The notes beneath the pieces are model-generated. The model searched no databases. It saw nothing but the letters and a program-made list of their open reading frames with translations, and was not told where the DNA came from. This document shows, piece after piece, positions 31,730-41,244 of a stretch of 64,000 nucleotides of DNA. Made by a program: the position numbers and the translations under genes. Source of the DNA: a virus; the IMG/VR virus record IMGVR_UViG_3300007735_000779, positions 1 to 64,000 of that record. One strand, 5' to 3'. How positions within the stretch are numbered: position 1 is the first letter of the stretch; the number at the start of each line of letters is the position of its first letter.

Positions 31730-32110
31730 ATGGATAAATTAGATTTTGATATACTTTTGACGCCAATTTACTCTGTCAATGAGAGCCAAGACGTAGCATT
31801 GGTAAGCGGTCTGGCGAGCGCAACCCAGCAGATTAAAAATATTGTCTATTTGAATTATGGGGATAGACCATTTAATGCTGGTGTTGGGGCAGATCTTCAG
31901 AGCGTTTTTTCTTCAAATTTTGGAAGCATAGTTGCCATCAACAGAATTGTAAGTACAATTTCATATTCTGTGCCAAATATATCTGATGTATCCGCAAGTG
32001 TCTATATGACTGGGAATATTCCCAACGTAAAAATCTTTTTTACTTATAAAACACTTACATCATATAGCCAAAACAATCAAATTATAGTACAACTGGATTC
32101 TATCATATGA
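31730..32110 (+). CDS. 25: Baseplate wedge protein gp25
   Basis: This is a 126-residue member of the gpW/gp25 family, which forms the wedge core and initiates the sheath. It shows the standard order: a leading acidic-aromatic strand, a helix with ASATQQIKNIVYLNYGDRPFNAGVGADLQ (the loop N-Y-G-D-R-P-F-x-x-x-x-G), then FSSNFGSIVAINRIVSTI and a final strand. It overlaps gene 6 by 4 bp. Confidence 0.9.
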   Translation: MDKLDFDILLTPIYSVNESQDVALVSGLASATQQIKNIVYLNYGDRPFNAGVGADLQSVFSSNFGSIVAINRIVSTISYSVPNISDVSASVYMTGNIPNVKIFFTYKTLTSYSQNNQIIVQLDSII

Positions 32111-33222
32111 GCTACGATTATAACAAACTTTCTGTAGGCAAACTAGATTATTCTTCAATAAGAAATAATTTAGTAAACTTTTTAAAGCAATATCCTCAGT
32201 TTACGAGTTATGATTTTGATAATAAGGCTTCTGCAATTAGCCTCTTTATAGACATCCTATCAACAAACACTGCATACAATGGGTATTATCTGCACTCGGT
32301 TCTTACAAATGCATTTCCAAGAACGGCTACGACCAAACGAGGTTTGCTGCTAAATGCAGGAGTGCAAGGGGCATTCATAGCAGAAAGTATCTGTTCGCGT
32401 TGTATTGCAACTGTTACAAACCGCGAAGCTACAGCAATACCCAGATTCAGTGTGTTTACTGCCACCAGACCAAACGGTTCTCCTTGCTTCTTCTATAACC
32501 TTGAAGAAATTCCTGTCACAGAAATAGGTAGCACCACAACAGTTACAATGCTTGGTGGTAAAAACGTAGCATCGTTGAGTACTTTTGATCCAGATAAACT
32601 TGTACTTGAGCTCCCTTCAATTTACGATCCAACAGCCTTGATATTCAGTGATAGAGAAGCTAATGAAATATCAGGAGGATATGAAGACGTTTATTGGTCT
32701 CAGATAAGTAAATTCTCAAATTCTGCAATAGAAGGTACTTCTGGTAGAGTATTCACAGTCTTAAACGGACCAAATGCCTATTACGTCACTACAAACATCC
32801 CAGGAGCCCGAACTCCGACTAATTCTGTTACAGTTCAGGCCATAGAGTCTGCTGGAGCTCTGACCAATTCTGCAATAATTACAGCTGCCAGAGATTATAC
32901 TAATGTAACAGTTGTGTCGCATACTGTTCCTTCTGGTGGAAGATCTTCGATCTCTAAAGATTACATCAGATCATATTCTGATTATGCAGGAAACACAAAA
33001 GATCGGTTAGTTACCGAGGACGATTACTTAAATGCAGTTTATACGTTTTTACTTGCCAATAGTTTTACAGTAACAAAAACTGATATAACTATTTCAAGCC
33101 CAAGCGTAGGCGAAGTAAAAATTTACGTACCAAACTTAACTTATGCGTTGCAACAATCGCTCATGGTAGATTATCTGGCTACAAGAAAGATGGCCGGTAT
33201 AGTGCTTTCATACGGACAATAA
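32107..33222 (+). CDS. 6: Baseplate wedge protein gp6 (J-like), short form
   Basis: This 371-residue protein follows gp25. It begins YDYNKLSVGKLDYSSIRNNL, continues LKQYPQFTSYDF and has SLFIDILSTNTAYNGYYLHSVLTNAFP, the conserved N-terminal helix block of gp6/gpJ baseplate proteins. Later YSDYAGNTKDRLVTEDDYLNAV is also typical. T4 gp6 has about 660 residues, so this one is close to the P2 gpJ/Mu gp47 size. It dimerises to form the inner baseplate ring in relatives. The order 25-6-next matches W-J-I of simpler myophages. Confidence 0.85.
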   Translation: MSYDYNKLSVGKLDYSSIRNNLVNFLKQYPQFTSYDFDNKASAISLFIDILSTNTAYNGYYLHSVLTNAFPRTATTKRGLLLNAGVQGAFIAESICSRCIATVTNREATAIPRFSVFTATRPNGSPCFFYNLEEIPVTEIGSTTTVTMLGGKNVASLSTFDPDKLVLELPSIYDPTALIFSDREANEISGGYEDVYWSQISKFSNSAIEGTSGRVFTVLNGPNAYYVTTNIPGARTPTNSVTVQAIESAGALTNSAIITAARDYTNVTVVSHTVPSGGRSSISKDYIRSYSDYAGNTKDRLVTEDDYLNAVYTFLLANSFTVTKTDITISSPSVGEVKIYVPNLTYALQQSLMVDYLATRKMAGIVLSYGQ

Positions 33223-33223
33223 C

Positions 33224-33829
33224 ATGCTTTTCTTCTTTAACAATGTTCCCGATTCCATAGAAACTGGAATAGACAGAATACAAAAACTCGTAAAATCTTT
33301 TTTACGTGAAAGCAATATTCCCGAAAAAGCATGGGATGGCGATAAAATTAATGTTAAGCAGCAATTTCCAGATTGGATTTTAGACGCATATAATACTTCA
33401 AATTCCGATGCGCCTGTTGTTGATTTCTTTATTTTTTATTATCGTTGGCTTTTTGATTTAGAAGATGGTTATGGTCTTGGATTTTATCTTGAAAGTCTAA
33501 GAGATCCCGTAAAGGTTCCAAATGATTTTTTGCAGGGATATGCAGATTATATTTTCTACGATCAACTAGACTTTGAAGAGTACCCAGAACTTCTTGATAA
33601 TTTTAGAGGATTTTTGTTCAATTATCAAAAATATTATGTTCCAATCAGAGGTACACCAGATGGTTTGGCATACGTACTCAAAGGACTCTTTGGTGTAACT
33701 TCGTTGGATGTAATAACAACATCAGGTGGGCGCATCACGATACAGTCCGACTTGGACTCTACATATCAAGAACTGTTTAAAAAGATTGCGTGTCCTTATT
33801 CGTTTGAAATAACATTTATTGCTGCATGA
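33224..33829 (+). CDS. Baseplate wedge protein, gpI/gp7-C-terminal-like
   Basis: The 201-residue protein has LESLRDPVKVPNDFLQGYADYIFYDQLDF, then FRGFLFNYQKYYVPIRGTPDGLAYVLKGLFGV, a pattern like tail protein I of P2-type phages: helices followed by RGTxxGLxxxLxxLFG. It follows gp25 and gp6 without a gap, just as gpI follows gpW and gpJ. In T4 the equivalent is part of gp7. The next gene overlaps by 4 bp. The fold inference is fairly strong; the name is by analogy. Confidence 0.65.
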   Translation: MLFFFNNVPDSIETGIDRIQKLVKSFLRESNIPEKAWDGDKINVKQQFPDWILDAYNTSNSDAPVVDFFIFYYRWLFDLEDGYGLGFYLESLRDPVKVPNDFLQGYADYIFYDQLDFEEYPELLDNFRGFLFNYQKYYVPIRGTPDGLAYVLKGLFGVTSLDVITTSGGRITIQSDLDSTYQELFKKIACPYSFEITFIAA

Positions 33830-34281
33830 TGAATTTTTTAGAAAAATGTGTAAGCCTTGCAATGTCAATTGCATCAAAAGGTATAACAAATAAAAAAGTA
33901 TTTCCAGAAGAAAAAAAATTAAGAGTCTTATCTTGTTTTGGAAATTCTGAAATACCACAATGTGAGCATCTACAAAAAAGCAAAGAACATGGTGGTCACT
34001 ACTGTGGAGGTTGTGGTTGCGGAGACAAGAAGTACACACAACTTTTAATTAATGGAACTCAGTATTCCAAACTTGACTATCCGTATTTAAAGTGCCCCAT
34101 GAAGATGCCAGGGTTTTCAAATTATCAGCCTGCTAGCCCCAAAGAGGTAGCAGAAAATTCAAGAAAAGCACAAATAGAAGTTTTGGATATTTTAAAACTA
34201 GAAAATATTAAAATATCCAATCCAGATCCTTCTCCTGAAGAATATATGCTTTTTCACGAATTATCCAAAATTAAGGAATAA
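33826..34281 (+). CDS. Small zinc-binding-type protein (CGGCGCG)
   Basis: The 151-residue protein has a Cys/His cluster: CFGNSEIPQCEHLQKSKEHGG and then HYCGGCGCGDKKYT. One or two zinc ions could be bound by these residues. The remainder includes KLDYPYLKCPMKMPGFSNY and an acidic C-terminal helix. Similar small proteins with FCGGCGCG occur in marine T4-like phages beside neck and baseplate genes. The role is unknown; structural or assembly use is likely from position. Confidence 0.65.
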   Translation: MMNFLEKCVSLAMSIASKGITNKKVFPEEKKLRVLSCFGNSEIPQCEHLQKSKEHGGHYCGGCGCGDKKYTQLLINGTQYSKLDYPYLKCPMKMPGFSNYQPASPKEVAENSRKAQIEVLDILKLENIKISNPDPSPEEYMLFHELSKIKE

Positions 34282-34289
34282 TAACTACT

Positions 34290-34297
34290 CCTAAATA
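34290..34297 (+). promoter_or_regulatory. Late promoter variant (CCTAAATA)
   Basis: CCTAAATA ends 8 nt before ATG 34306. No Shine-Dalgarno sequence lies between. Confidence 0.65.
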
Positions 34298-34305
34298 TTT
34301 TGGAT

Positions 34306-35109
34306 ATGGCAGAACCCACAAATAGAGAAGACTTTATCGATTATTGCAAACGCGCCCTAGGTGAGCCCGTTGTCACGGTGAACGTAGGAGCGACACAGGC
34401 GGATGATCGCTTGAACGATTGTTTGGGCTATTTGATGGAAAAGCACTTTGACTTTGTCCATAGAGCTCTTTTCAATCACAAGTTGACTCAAGCGGAGATC
34501 ACTGCTGGGTTCATTGACACCGATTCTTTGGGCAGTGCATTGGGTGCAACTGGTGGATGGCCAGACGGTACTAATATTTTAACAATTAGCAAAGTATATC
34601 CCATAACTTCTACGGTAGGCGATTATATCTTTGACCTGCGATATCAACTGTCCATGCAGGACTTCTTTGGTATTTTCTTTAATCAAGGCGTTGCTCCGTA
34701 TGGTGCTCTGGCCAACTATGAGATGGCACGCAGCTACATGTCCACAATTGAGCATACTTTTGCGTATCCGTGCTCCTTCACTTTTTCCAAAGCAACATCT
34801 AGACTGTTCTTGGAAATAGGAAAGGATAGACTCAAGGCAGGAAATTATGTTTTGTTTGAAGCCTATGTTGCAATTGATATGGATAAGTATCCAAAAATTT
34901 GGAAAGACCGTATGTTCAAACGATATTATACGGCTATGCTAAAGAAACAGTGGGCGCAGAACTTGATGAAGTTTGCAAATGTTCCTTTGCCGGGTGGCGC
35001 TTCATTGAATGCTCCTGCCATGATGTCAGAAGCATTAAAAGAAATAGAAGAGATAGAAGACAAGATAACAAAGATGTACGAACCACCTCCAGACATGCAG
35101 ATAGGTTAA
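34306..35109 (+). CDS. 13: Neck protein gp13
   Basis: This 267-residue protein (MAEPTNREDFIDYCKRALGEPV, then DDRLNDCLGYLMEKHFDFVHRA) is the gp13 neck protein that, with gp14, closes the filled head and docks the tail. The N-terminal REDFIDYCKRALGEP and the C-terminal helix EALKEIEEIEDKITKMYEPP are typical. ATG 34306 replaces an upstream TTG because of the promoter spacing. It heads the run 13-14-15-16-17 in T4 order. Confidence 0.9.
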   Translation: MAEPTNREDFIDYCKRALGEPVVTVNVGATQADDRLNDCLGYLMEKHFDFVHRALFNHKLTQAEITAGFIDTDSLGSALGATGGWPDGTNILTISKVYPITSTVGDYIFDLRYQLSMQDFFGIFFNQGVAPYGALANYEMARSYMSTIEHTFAYPCSFTFSKATSRLFLEIGKDRLKAGNYVLFEAYVAIDMDKYPKIWKDRMFKRYYTAMLKKQWAQNLMKFANVPLPGGASLNAPAMMSEALKEIEEIEDKITKMYEPPPDMQIG

Positions 35110-35110
35110 C

Positions 35111-36010
35111 ATGGCAATTAATCCCTACTTAGGCGACGATACCGGAGCACAGGATCTAGTTGAGTCAGTAACCATTGAAATAATCAAAGGAACTGGCCGG
35201 GATGTCGTCTACGTACCAAGACAATACGCAAACCTTGATAGAATCTTTGGTGAAGACATAGGTTCATATTTTACAAACTCTTATACAATTGAAGCCTATG
35301 TAAACACATACAAGGGCTTTAATGGCAAAGATATTGTAAACCAATTTGGCATTGAGGTAAAAGACCAGATTGAACTGACGATTTCTAAAAAGAGATTTGA
35401 AGAGGAAGTAACAGCAAATGATGCTGTAATGACTCGTCCACGCGAAGGCGATCTTATTTATTTCCCACTCTCAAAAAGTCTGTTTGAAATCAATTTCGTA
35501 GAACACGAAAATCCATTTTACGCATTGGGCAAGAGATATACTTACTACTTGACCTGTGAAATGTTTACATACAGCATGGAAAAGATTGCAACAGGAAATA
35601 CCGCAATCAACCAAATTTACGATACTTCATACAGAACATTCTACGACTTTGGAATATCCAGCTACAGTGGTGGAACATTCCATCAAGGACAATATGTCCG
35701 TCAAACTGGGGGTTCTGGTGGATTTGGTCAGATTATTTTCTGGGATTCCGAACAGAATATTCTCACAATCGATATCACTGGCGGAACCTTCAGCGCAGCA
35801 TATCCCATATATTCTCTTGGAGACACTGCTGGGGTATACAGCGGTGCCACAGGAAACGTCAGCAACATTGTTGCCAACAGCGCCAGATACATGTCATACG
35901 ACCCAGCCAAAACACTCAAAGGAAACAACGAAGTCTTCGAACAAGAAAGATTCGCAAACAATGTTGTTCCGTTTGATGGCAAAGATCCATTCTCGGAGGG
36001 CAACTACTAA
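35111..36010 (+). CDS. 14: Neck protein gp14
   Basis: This 299-residue protein has the gp14 N-terminal signature: VYVPRQYANLDRIFGEDIGSYF and IEAYVNTYKGFNGKDIVNQFG. EVKDQIELTISKKRFEEE, GDLIYFPLSKSLFEINFVEHE and FYALGKRYTYYLTCEMFTYS follow. It forms the neck disc under gp13. The stop overlaps gene 15 (TAATG). Confidence 0.93.
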   Translation: MAINPYLGDDTGAQDLVESVTIEIIKGTGRDVVYVPRQYANLDRIFGEDIGSYFTNSYTIEAYVNTYKGFNGKDIVNQFGIEVKDQIELTISKKRFEEEVTANDAVMTRPREGDLIYFPLSKSLFEINFVEHENPFYALGKRYTYYLTCEMFTYSMEKIATGNTAINQIYDTSYRTFYDFGISSYSGGTFHQGQYVRQTGGSGGFGQIIFWDSEQNILTIDITGGTFSAAYPIYSLGDTAGVYSGATGNVSNIVANSARYMSYDPAKTLKGNNEVFEQERFANNVVPFDGKDPFSEGNY

Positions 36011-36660
36011 TGTTTCACCAATATTATGGAGGCTATCTCCGAAAGGTGGTTGTTGCATTCGGAACGCTATTCAACAATGTTTATGTTACGCACCCAGAAA
36101 ACGGCGTAGACAAGAGCATTCGCGTTCCGCTTACATATGCTCCAAAGGAAAAGTTTGTAAGAAGATGGTTGGAAGAATCTTCTATTAGCGATAATACCAA
36201 GGTTGGAATCCGTTTACCGCAACTTAGCTTTGTTATTTCACAGATTGCAGTAGACCCCTCCCGTAGAAGAAACAAAGTCAATAGCGATGTATATGATGTT
36301 CAGGACGGCGTTGGTAAAAAGATGTTTGTTGAAGTTCCAATAAACATAAATTTTAATCTTTACATATACACTCGCCATATTAACGATACCTTACAAATAG
36401 CCGAACAAATTATTCCATACTTTAATCCCGAATTTAATTTAAAGATAAATTTTGGTGCAAATCGTGATGATATCACTGTTCCGCTTGTACTGATGAATAG
36501 TTTAAATTTAAATGAAAGATATGATGGCGACTTTAGTTCAAGACGGTTAAATATGTCTAGTCTTGGGTTTGTTGCCAAAGGTTACATGTTTGGTCCGGAG
36601 ATTTCTGGCCTTGACATGATTGAAACCTTTAATCTTGATCTTGAAAGTATAGATGAATGA
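36010..36660 (+). CDS. 15: Tail sheath terminator gp15
   Basis: This 216-residue protein begins MFHQYYGGYLRKVVVAFGTLF and continues RVPLTYAPKEKFVRRWLEESS, IRLPQLSFVISQIAVDPSRRRNK and INFNLYIYTRHINDTLQIAEQI, all conserved in gp15. It forms the hexamer that ends the sheath and joins the head. It overlaps gene 16 by 4 bp. Confidence 0.93.
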   Translation: MFHQYYGGYLRKVVVAFGTLFNNVYVTHPENGVDKSIRVPLTYAPKEKFVRRWLEESSISDNTKVGIRLPQLSFVISQIAVDPSRRRNKVNSDVYDVQDGVGKKMFVEVPININFNLYIYTRHINDTLQIAEQIIPYFNPEFNLKINFGANRDDITVPLVLMNSLNLNERYDGDFSSRRLNMSSLGFVAKGYMFGPEISGLDMIETFNLDLESIDE

Positions 36661-37103
36661 AAGATGTAAATTCAAATTTAGAAACCTTTTTTGACATAAC
36701 ACCAAAAGAAACCACGGAAGTAAAAACCGAAACAAAAAAAGGCATAACTGCTGCAGCAGGAGAAGATTATGTCTTTGCTAGGCAGAATCTTCGATCACTG
36801 ATACAAACAGGATCAGAAGGCCTTGAAGGAATCTTGAAGGTTGCAATGGAATCAGACAGTCCACGCGCTTATGAAGTTCTTGCAACAACAATCAAGACGC
36901 TAGCAGAAATAAACGTAAACTTGATGGATGTTTCTACCAAGTTTGCAGATACAAACAAAGTAACTGTCAAAAATAACACAAATAATTCTATTTTTGTCGG
37001 AACAACTAAAGATCTACAAGCGTTGTTGAAAAAACAACAACCAGAGTATGTTGAAGGTGAAGTACTAAATGAACAGACAAACAACAGGTTACCGGGCCAA
37101 TAA
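36657..37103 (+). CDS. 16: Small terminase subunit gp16
   Basis: The 148-residue protein contains the gp16 core EDYVFARQNLRSLIQTGSEGL, then LKVAMESDSPRAYEVLATTIKTLAEINVNLMDVSTK, two long helices that form the oligomerisation coiled coil. It regulates the large terminase and recognises DNA during packaging. Its 3' end overlaps gene 17 by 35 bp, as is usual for these genes. Confidence 0.88.
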   Translation: MKDVNSNLETFFDITPKETTEVKTETKKGITAAAGEDYVFARQNLRSLIQTGSEGLEGILKVAMESDSPRAYEVLATTIKTLAEINVNLMDVSTKFADTNKVTVKNNTNNSIFVGTTKDLQALLKKQQPEYVEGEVLNEQTNNRLPGQ

Positions 37104-38727
37104 CAGATTAAAGGCTCCCGGTGTAAATTTAAGTTACACCGAAGAAGAATTTAAAGATTATGTTGAATGTGCTAAAAATCCCATTCACTTCATACAAAAA
37201 CACATAAAAATCGTTACCCTAGACAAAGGGTTGATGCCATTTTCTCCTTATGATTACCAGAAGCGGTTTATTAATGAAATTCATAACAATCGATTTGTAA
37301 TTTCTAAATTTCCTCGCCAAAGTGGAAAGTCAAGCTGCGTTCTGGGATATATCAATCATTACATAAACTTTAACCCAGATGTACGCGTTGCTATTCTCGC
37401 CAACAAGCAAAAAACAGCAACAGAATTGTTTTCTCGTCTTCAGCTGTCATATGAAAATCTTCCAATTTATCTGCAACAGGGCGTAGTGGAATGGAATAAG
37501 ACATCGTTTAAATTAGAAAACGGTTCTAGCGTAATGTGTGCGGCTACTTCTGCATCTGCAATCCGTGGTGGTTCTTATAACTTTCTCCTATTGGACGAGT
37601 TCGCATACTTGCCCCAAAACATTGCAGAAGAGTTCTACGCTTCAACCTACCCTACCATTTCATCTGGTACTACATCCAAGATCGTAATCGTATCCACTCC
37701 AAACGGACTGAACCACTATTACAACCTATGGGTGAACGCTTCTCGTCCCAAGGGACACCACCTTAAGAACAATTTCGTACCTGTTGAAATTAGCTGGCGC
37801 GAAGTTCCGTTGTATCCGGGTGGACCAAAACGTGGGGAAAAATGGAAAGAAGAGACAATTGCAAACACCAGCGAAGAGCAATTCAACCAAGAATTTGAAT
37901 GTTCTTTCATTGGATCTTCCAATACGCTTATTTCTTCCTCTAAGCTCAATATTTTGGCTCCAAACGACCCTTTGGAAAAAGCCTCAGATGGATTAAAGAT
38001 CTTTGAACAACCTACGGAAAGCGGAATTTATTTCCTATTAGCCGACGTTTCGCGCGGACAGGGAGCAGACCATTCGGCTTTTATAGTTGTCGAGGGAAGC
38101 CAATCTCCGTACAAAATTGTTGCTTCTTATCAAAATAACACCATTAGCCCATTTGCTTTTCCTACTACTATTAAGGCGGCTGCGGAAAAATATAGCAATG
38201 CTTATGTAATGGTAGAGGTGAATGACATAGGAGGACAGGTTGCTTCTATTCTTTATAATGACTTGGGCTATGAAAATATTCTTATGACACAGACCAAGGG
38301 CGTAAAGGGGCAAGTTTTATCCCAAGGATTTGCCAGAGGAAAGTCTGAATTTGGTATTAGAACTACGGCCCAGACCAAAAAAATTGGCTGTGCCGTTCTT
38401 AAACGACTAGTAGAAGAAGACAAAATATTCCTGAACGACGAACGTATTATAAGAGAATTGATGTCCTTTGTGTCAAAGGCAAATACCTTTAGGGCTGAGG
38501 ATAACCAGACCGACGATTTGGTAATGTGTTTGGTATTCTTCTCTTGGCTAACACGACAGGAATATTATGCCGACTTGATTGAGACGGCAAAAGACAAATA
38601 TTCTCAAAACGATACCAATCCAGAAGATGACAATACGCTGTTTATGATGGGAAACAAAGACCGAGGAGCAGAAGAAATACCAAAAGAAGGATGGTCTGAC
38701 GGTTCTGTAGTGTGGTACCCTTCATAA
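37069..38727 (+). CDS. 17: Large terminase subunit gp17
   Basis: This 552-residue packaging motor and nuclease has Walker A FPRQSGKSS (81-89), Walker B LLLDEF (173-178) with catalytic Glu, and the coupling motif VSTPNG (208-213). The RNase-H-like nuclease begins at LLADVSRGQGADHSAF, with the metal-binding Asp326 and a second Asp at 334; a further Asp lies in NQTDDLVM. No intein or intron interrupts it. It translocates DNA into the prohead through the portal (gp20). Confidence 0.96.
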   Translation: MNRQTTGYRANNRLKAPGVNLSYTEEEFKDYVECAKNPIHFIQKHIKIVTLDKGLMPFSPYDYQKRFINEIHNNRFVISKFPRQSGKSSCVLGYINHYINFNPDVRVAILANKQKTATELFSRLQLSYENLPIYLQQGVVEWNKTSFKLENGSSVMCAATSASAIRGGSYNFLLLDEFAYLPQNIAEEFYASTYPTISSGTTSKIVIVSTPNGLNHYYNLWVNASRPKGHHLKNNFVPVEISWREVPLYPGGPKRGEKWKEETIANTSEEQFNQEFECSFIGSSNTLISSSKLNILAPNDPLEKASDGLKIFEQPTESGIYFLLADVSRGQGADHSAFIVVEGSQSPYKIVASYQNNTISPFAFPTTIKAAAEKYSNAYVMVEVNDIGGQVASILYNDLGYENILMTQTKGVKGQVLSQGFARGKSEFGIRTTAQTKKIGCAVLKRLVEEDKIFLNDERIIRELMSFVSKANTFRAEDNQTDDLVMCLVFFSWLTRQEYYADLIETAKDKYSQNDTNPEDDNTLFMMGNKDRGAEEIPKEGWSDGSVVWYPS

Positions 38728-38736
38728 AAAATAGCT

Positions 38737-38744
38737 TATAAATA
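38737..38744 (+). promoter_or_regulatory. T4-type late promoter (TATAAATA)
   Basis: TATAAATA lies 18 nt before ATG 38763, with CGAGGA as ribosome-binding site; a conventional leadered late gene. Confidence 0.8.
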
Positions 38745-38762
38745 CTAACGAGGAATACAAGT

Positions 38763-40652
38763 ATGGCTCTACCCACATCTAGCAGCTTTTTACCATCAGT
38801 CAATTCAAATCCGTTTTCAGATTTTATCAATCCAAACGTAAACACCGCTACTGGTGGACCAAGTGTTTTAAATTTTGAAAAACTCGCCCCATCTGCAGAC
38901 ATTACTCAGAGATTGCTTTGTGGGTTTCAGTTTGGCGCATATACTGCACCAACCCCCGTCGCAGGACCAACAGGATGCGGATTGGGAGCAATTTTAGAAT
39001 TTATAGATTTTGTTAATAGCGATACTTATCTATCTGGTGTTGTTACTCCAATTTCGTATAATGATGACTTTTTTAAATATACTACATTTTTTGTTAGAAC
39101 GCCTGATGCATTGGTAGCAGCATTAAATACGCTTCATAATAACATAAATGAATATTTGTGGTATTTAGATCCTGCTAATACAGCGAGCACTGGTAGACCA
39201 GTTAGCACAAGAAATACAAATATATTTAATTTTTACAGTAAATACCTTTTTCCCGGCTCCTACAATTCTGCAAATTATTCTACTAACGATGACAAAATTG
39301 GTGGCGGAATAGTAAATGCATTTATAATTTCAGACTCAGGTAGTTATCCAAATTGGACTTTGAGCAGAGCCGGTTACGAGTTTTATACACTATTAAATTA
39401 TCTTTCTTATGGTGGAATGGCAGCAGTAAGTACCAATGGTTGGCAGACATTGACTACTATAACTGATTTCAAAGGCAGTTCTGTACCTTTAACAAATGTA
39501 ATTGTACCTACTGATGTGTATATACGGTTAGATGCACTTGCTACTCTTGAGATGACTTCTTATCTTGATGGCCAAGGAATCACTGCGGCGGCTACAAATA
39601 ACCAAGCAGTGTATGCTGGTGCAACATATTCATATGCCTCTGGAAATACATTTAATATTACCCAAGGCGTAACAGCATCTATTTTAAACAATACCTACGC
39701 AAATACTGTTGGAAGAAACAATCTTTTAAATGCGTTTTTAGATGTAGATGCCCCAAGGTACGGTCGAACTAGTAATGCCATCATCATACATGCAGGACTG
39801 TCCGGTGCAAACTTTAGCGTAGCACAGACTACTACAAGTGGAGACTTTACAGATGTTTATCGCTATCCGGGATTTGATGGGCGCTCATCATTCTATCAAA
39901 ATATACAAAATATTTCTGGATTGACTGCATATGTTCTTACAGCAGATCCATATCTGAATAGAACATTCTGCATAATGGGCAAAAAGCAAAAGACAATTTA
40001 TTCTGAAAACTTTGGTGATCCAAATAACAATTACTTTTTAACCATTGATCTTCCTCTGGTTAGTGATGTTGCCGGACTTTTGAACGTAGCAAAACAAAAT
40101 GGCGCATTCTATGGTCCAATAACAGGCGGATCTGGAAAGTTCTTAAATTGTGATTCTGTTACACCAAATATAACTGCAAACTCAGCCCAAGCAACAACTC
40201 TAAAACAAAAAAGAATTAATTTTGCATCCAGTACACCTTCTGGAATATGTTTGGGATCTGATCTTGTTGGAGTTACTGGATCCTATACAATAAACAATAG
40301 GTACGGAATAAGTTCGTTAAATCGTATAATAAAGACAAGAGCCGAGGGAATACTACAAACTCTTATTGATGCCCAAAGCACATCTTATAATAACGCATTT
40401 ACAAGACAGACAGCAGTTTCTCGACTTACAGATATGGTATCGGAATATGCTTCAACTTATTTTAGAATGAATGATCCAGCACTACCATCCGCACCGGGTG
40501 GATATACAGTAGTATGCGACTCCACAAATGGAAACGTAGATGGCGGAGCAATTTTATATGCAACTATTACATACTATCCAAAAGCTCCTGCATCTGGTGG
40601 TGTAAACTTAAGCGGAATTTCAGTAACAGTATCAGCAGTGGGAGATGTTTAA
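38763..40652 (+). CDS. 18: Tail sheath protein gp18
   Basis: This 629-residue protein is the contractile sheath subunit. Evidence is the size, its position between 17 and 19, the central domain with YVLTADPYLNRTFCIMGKKQ, and the C-terminal conserved part with NNRYGISSLNRIIKTRAEGILQTLID and YTVVCDSTNGNVDGGAILYATITYYPKAP, the usual sheath core. It has its own late promoter and a strong RBS. Confidence 0.85.
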   Translation: MALPTSSSFLPSVNSNPFSDFINPNVNTATGGPSVLNFEKLAPSADITQRLLCGFQFGAYTAPTPVAGPTGCGLGAILEFIDFVNSDTYLSGVVTPISYNDDFFKYTTFFVRTPDALVAALNTLHNNINEYLWYLDPANTASTGRPVSTRNTNIFNFYSKYLFPGSYNSANYSTNDDKIGGGIVNAFIISDSGSYPNWTLSRAGYEFYTLLNYLSYGGMAAVSTNGWQTLTTITDFKGSSVPLTNVIVPTDVYIRLDALATLEMTSYLDGQGITAAATNNQAVYAGATYSYASGNTFNITQGVTASILNNTYANTVGRNNLLNAFLDVDAPRYGRTSNAIIIHAGLSGANFSVAQTTTSGDFTDVYRYPGFDGRSSFYQNIQNISGLTAYVLTADPYLNRTFCIMGKKQKTIYSENFGDPNNNYFLTIDLPLVSDVAGLLNVAKQNGAFYGPITGGSGKFLNCDSVTPNITANSAQATTLKQKRINFASSTPSGICLGSDLVGVTGSYTINNRYGISSLNRIIKTRAEGILQTLIDAQSTSYNNAFTRQTAVSRLTDMVSEYASTYFRMNDPALPSAPGGYTVVCDSTNGNVDGGAILYATITYYPKAPASGGVNLSGISVTVSAVGDV

Positions 40653-40655
40653 TAA

Positions 40656-41228
40656 ATGGCAATGGATATTTCTACATTTAAAGCAGGATTTAATGGGGGA
40701 ACTAGGGCCAATCGGTTTAATGTTGAAATACCAAACTGGCCAGCTGATATAGATTATGCTCCCACCGAACTATCGTATCATGCGGTTGCAGCTAAATTGC
40801 CCGAAAATGAATTAGGTAGCATACCTGTTCCTTGGATGGGCCGTGTAGCACACTTTGCAGGAGATAGAGATTATAAACCATGGACTGTGACTTTTATTGA
40901 TGATTTGAGTTCTGGTGGTGGAAATAAACATCTTTGGCACGCATTTCATAGCTGGATGAATCTAATTAACTCCCACAAACAGAATACAACAGGCGATCAG
41001 ACTTTTTCTAATGGAACTTTGTTAAAGAATATTGTATTTAATCAACTTCACGATCCAAGCGGTGGTACTACTACTACAGACCATAAGATAATAAGAACAA
41101 TAACATTGAAACATGCGTGGCCTTCTGAAGTAAGCCAAATTAGCTTTGACATGGGAGAAGGCGGAAGTCTTATAAATTTTAGTGTAACATTTACATTTGA
41201 TTACTATACAATAGACACAAACACATAA
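40656..41228 (+). CDS. 19: Tail tube protein gp19, copy 1
   Basis: This 190-residue tube protein starts MAMDISTFKAGFNGGTRANRF. It has the standard features: N-terminal NRFNVEIPNWP, VPWMGRVAHFAGDRDYKPWTVTFIDD, a loop WHAFHSWMNLINSH, and strands TITLKHAWPSEVSQISFDMGE and FSVTFTFDYYTID. It lies 3 bp after the sheath gene. A second related tube gene follows. Confidence 0.92.
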   Translation: MAMDISTFKAGFNGGTRANRFNVEIPNWPADIDYAPTELSYHAVAAKLPENELGSIPVPWMGRVAHFAGDRDYKPWTVTFIDDLSSGGGNKHLWHAFHSWMNLINSHKQNTTGDQTFSNGTLLKNIVFNQLHDPSGGTTTTDHKIIRTITLKHAWPSEVSQISFDMGEGGSLINFSVTFTFDYYTIDTNT

Positions 41229-41244
41229 ATTAATAGGACAATAA

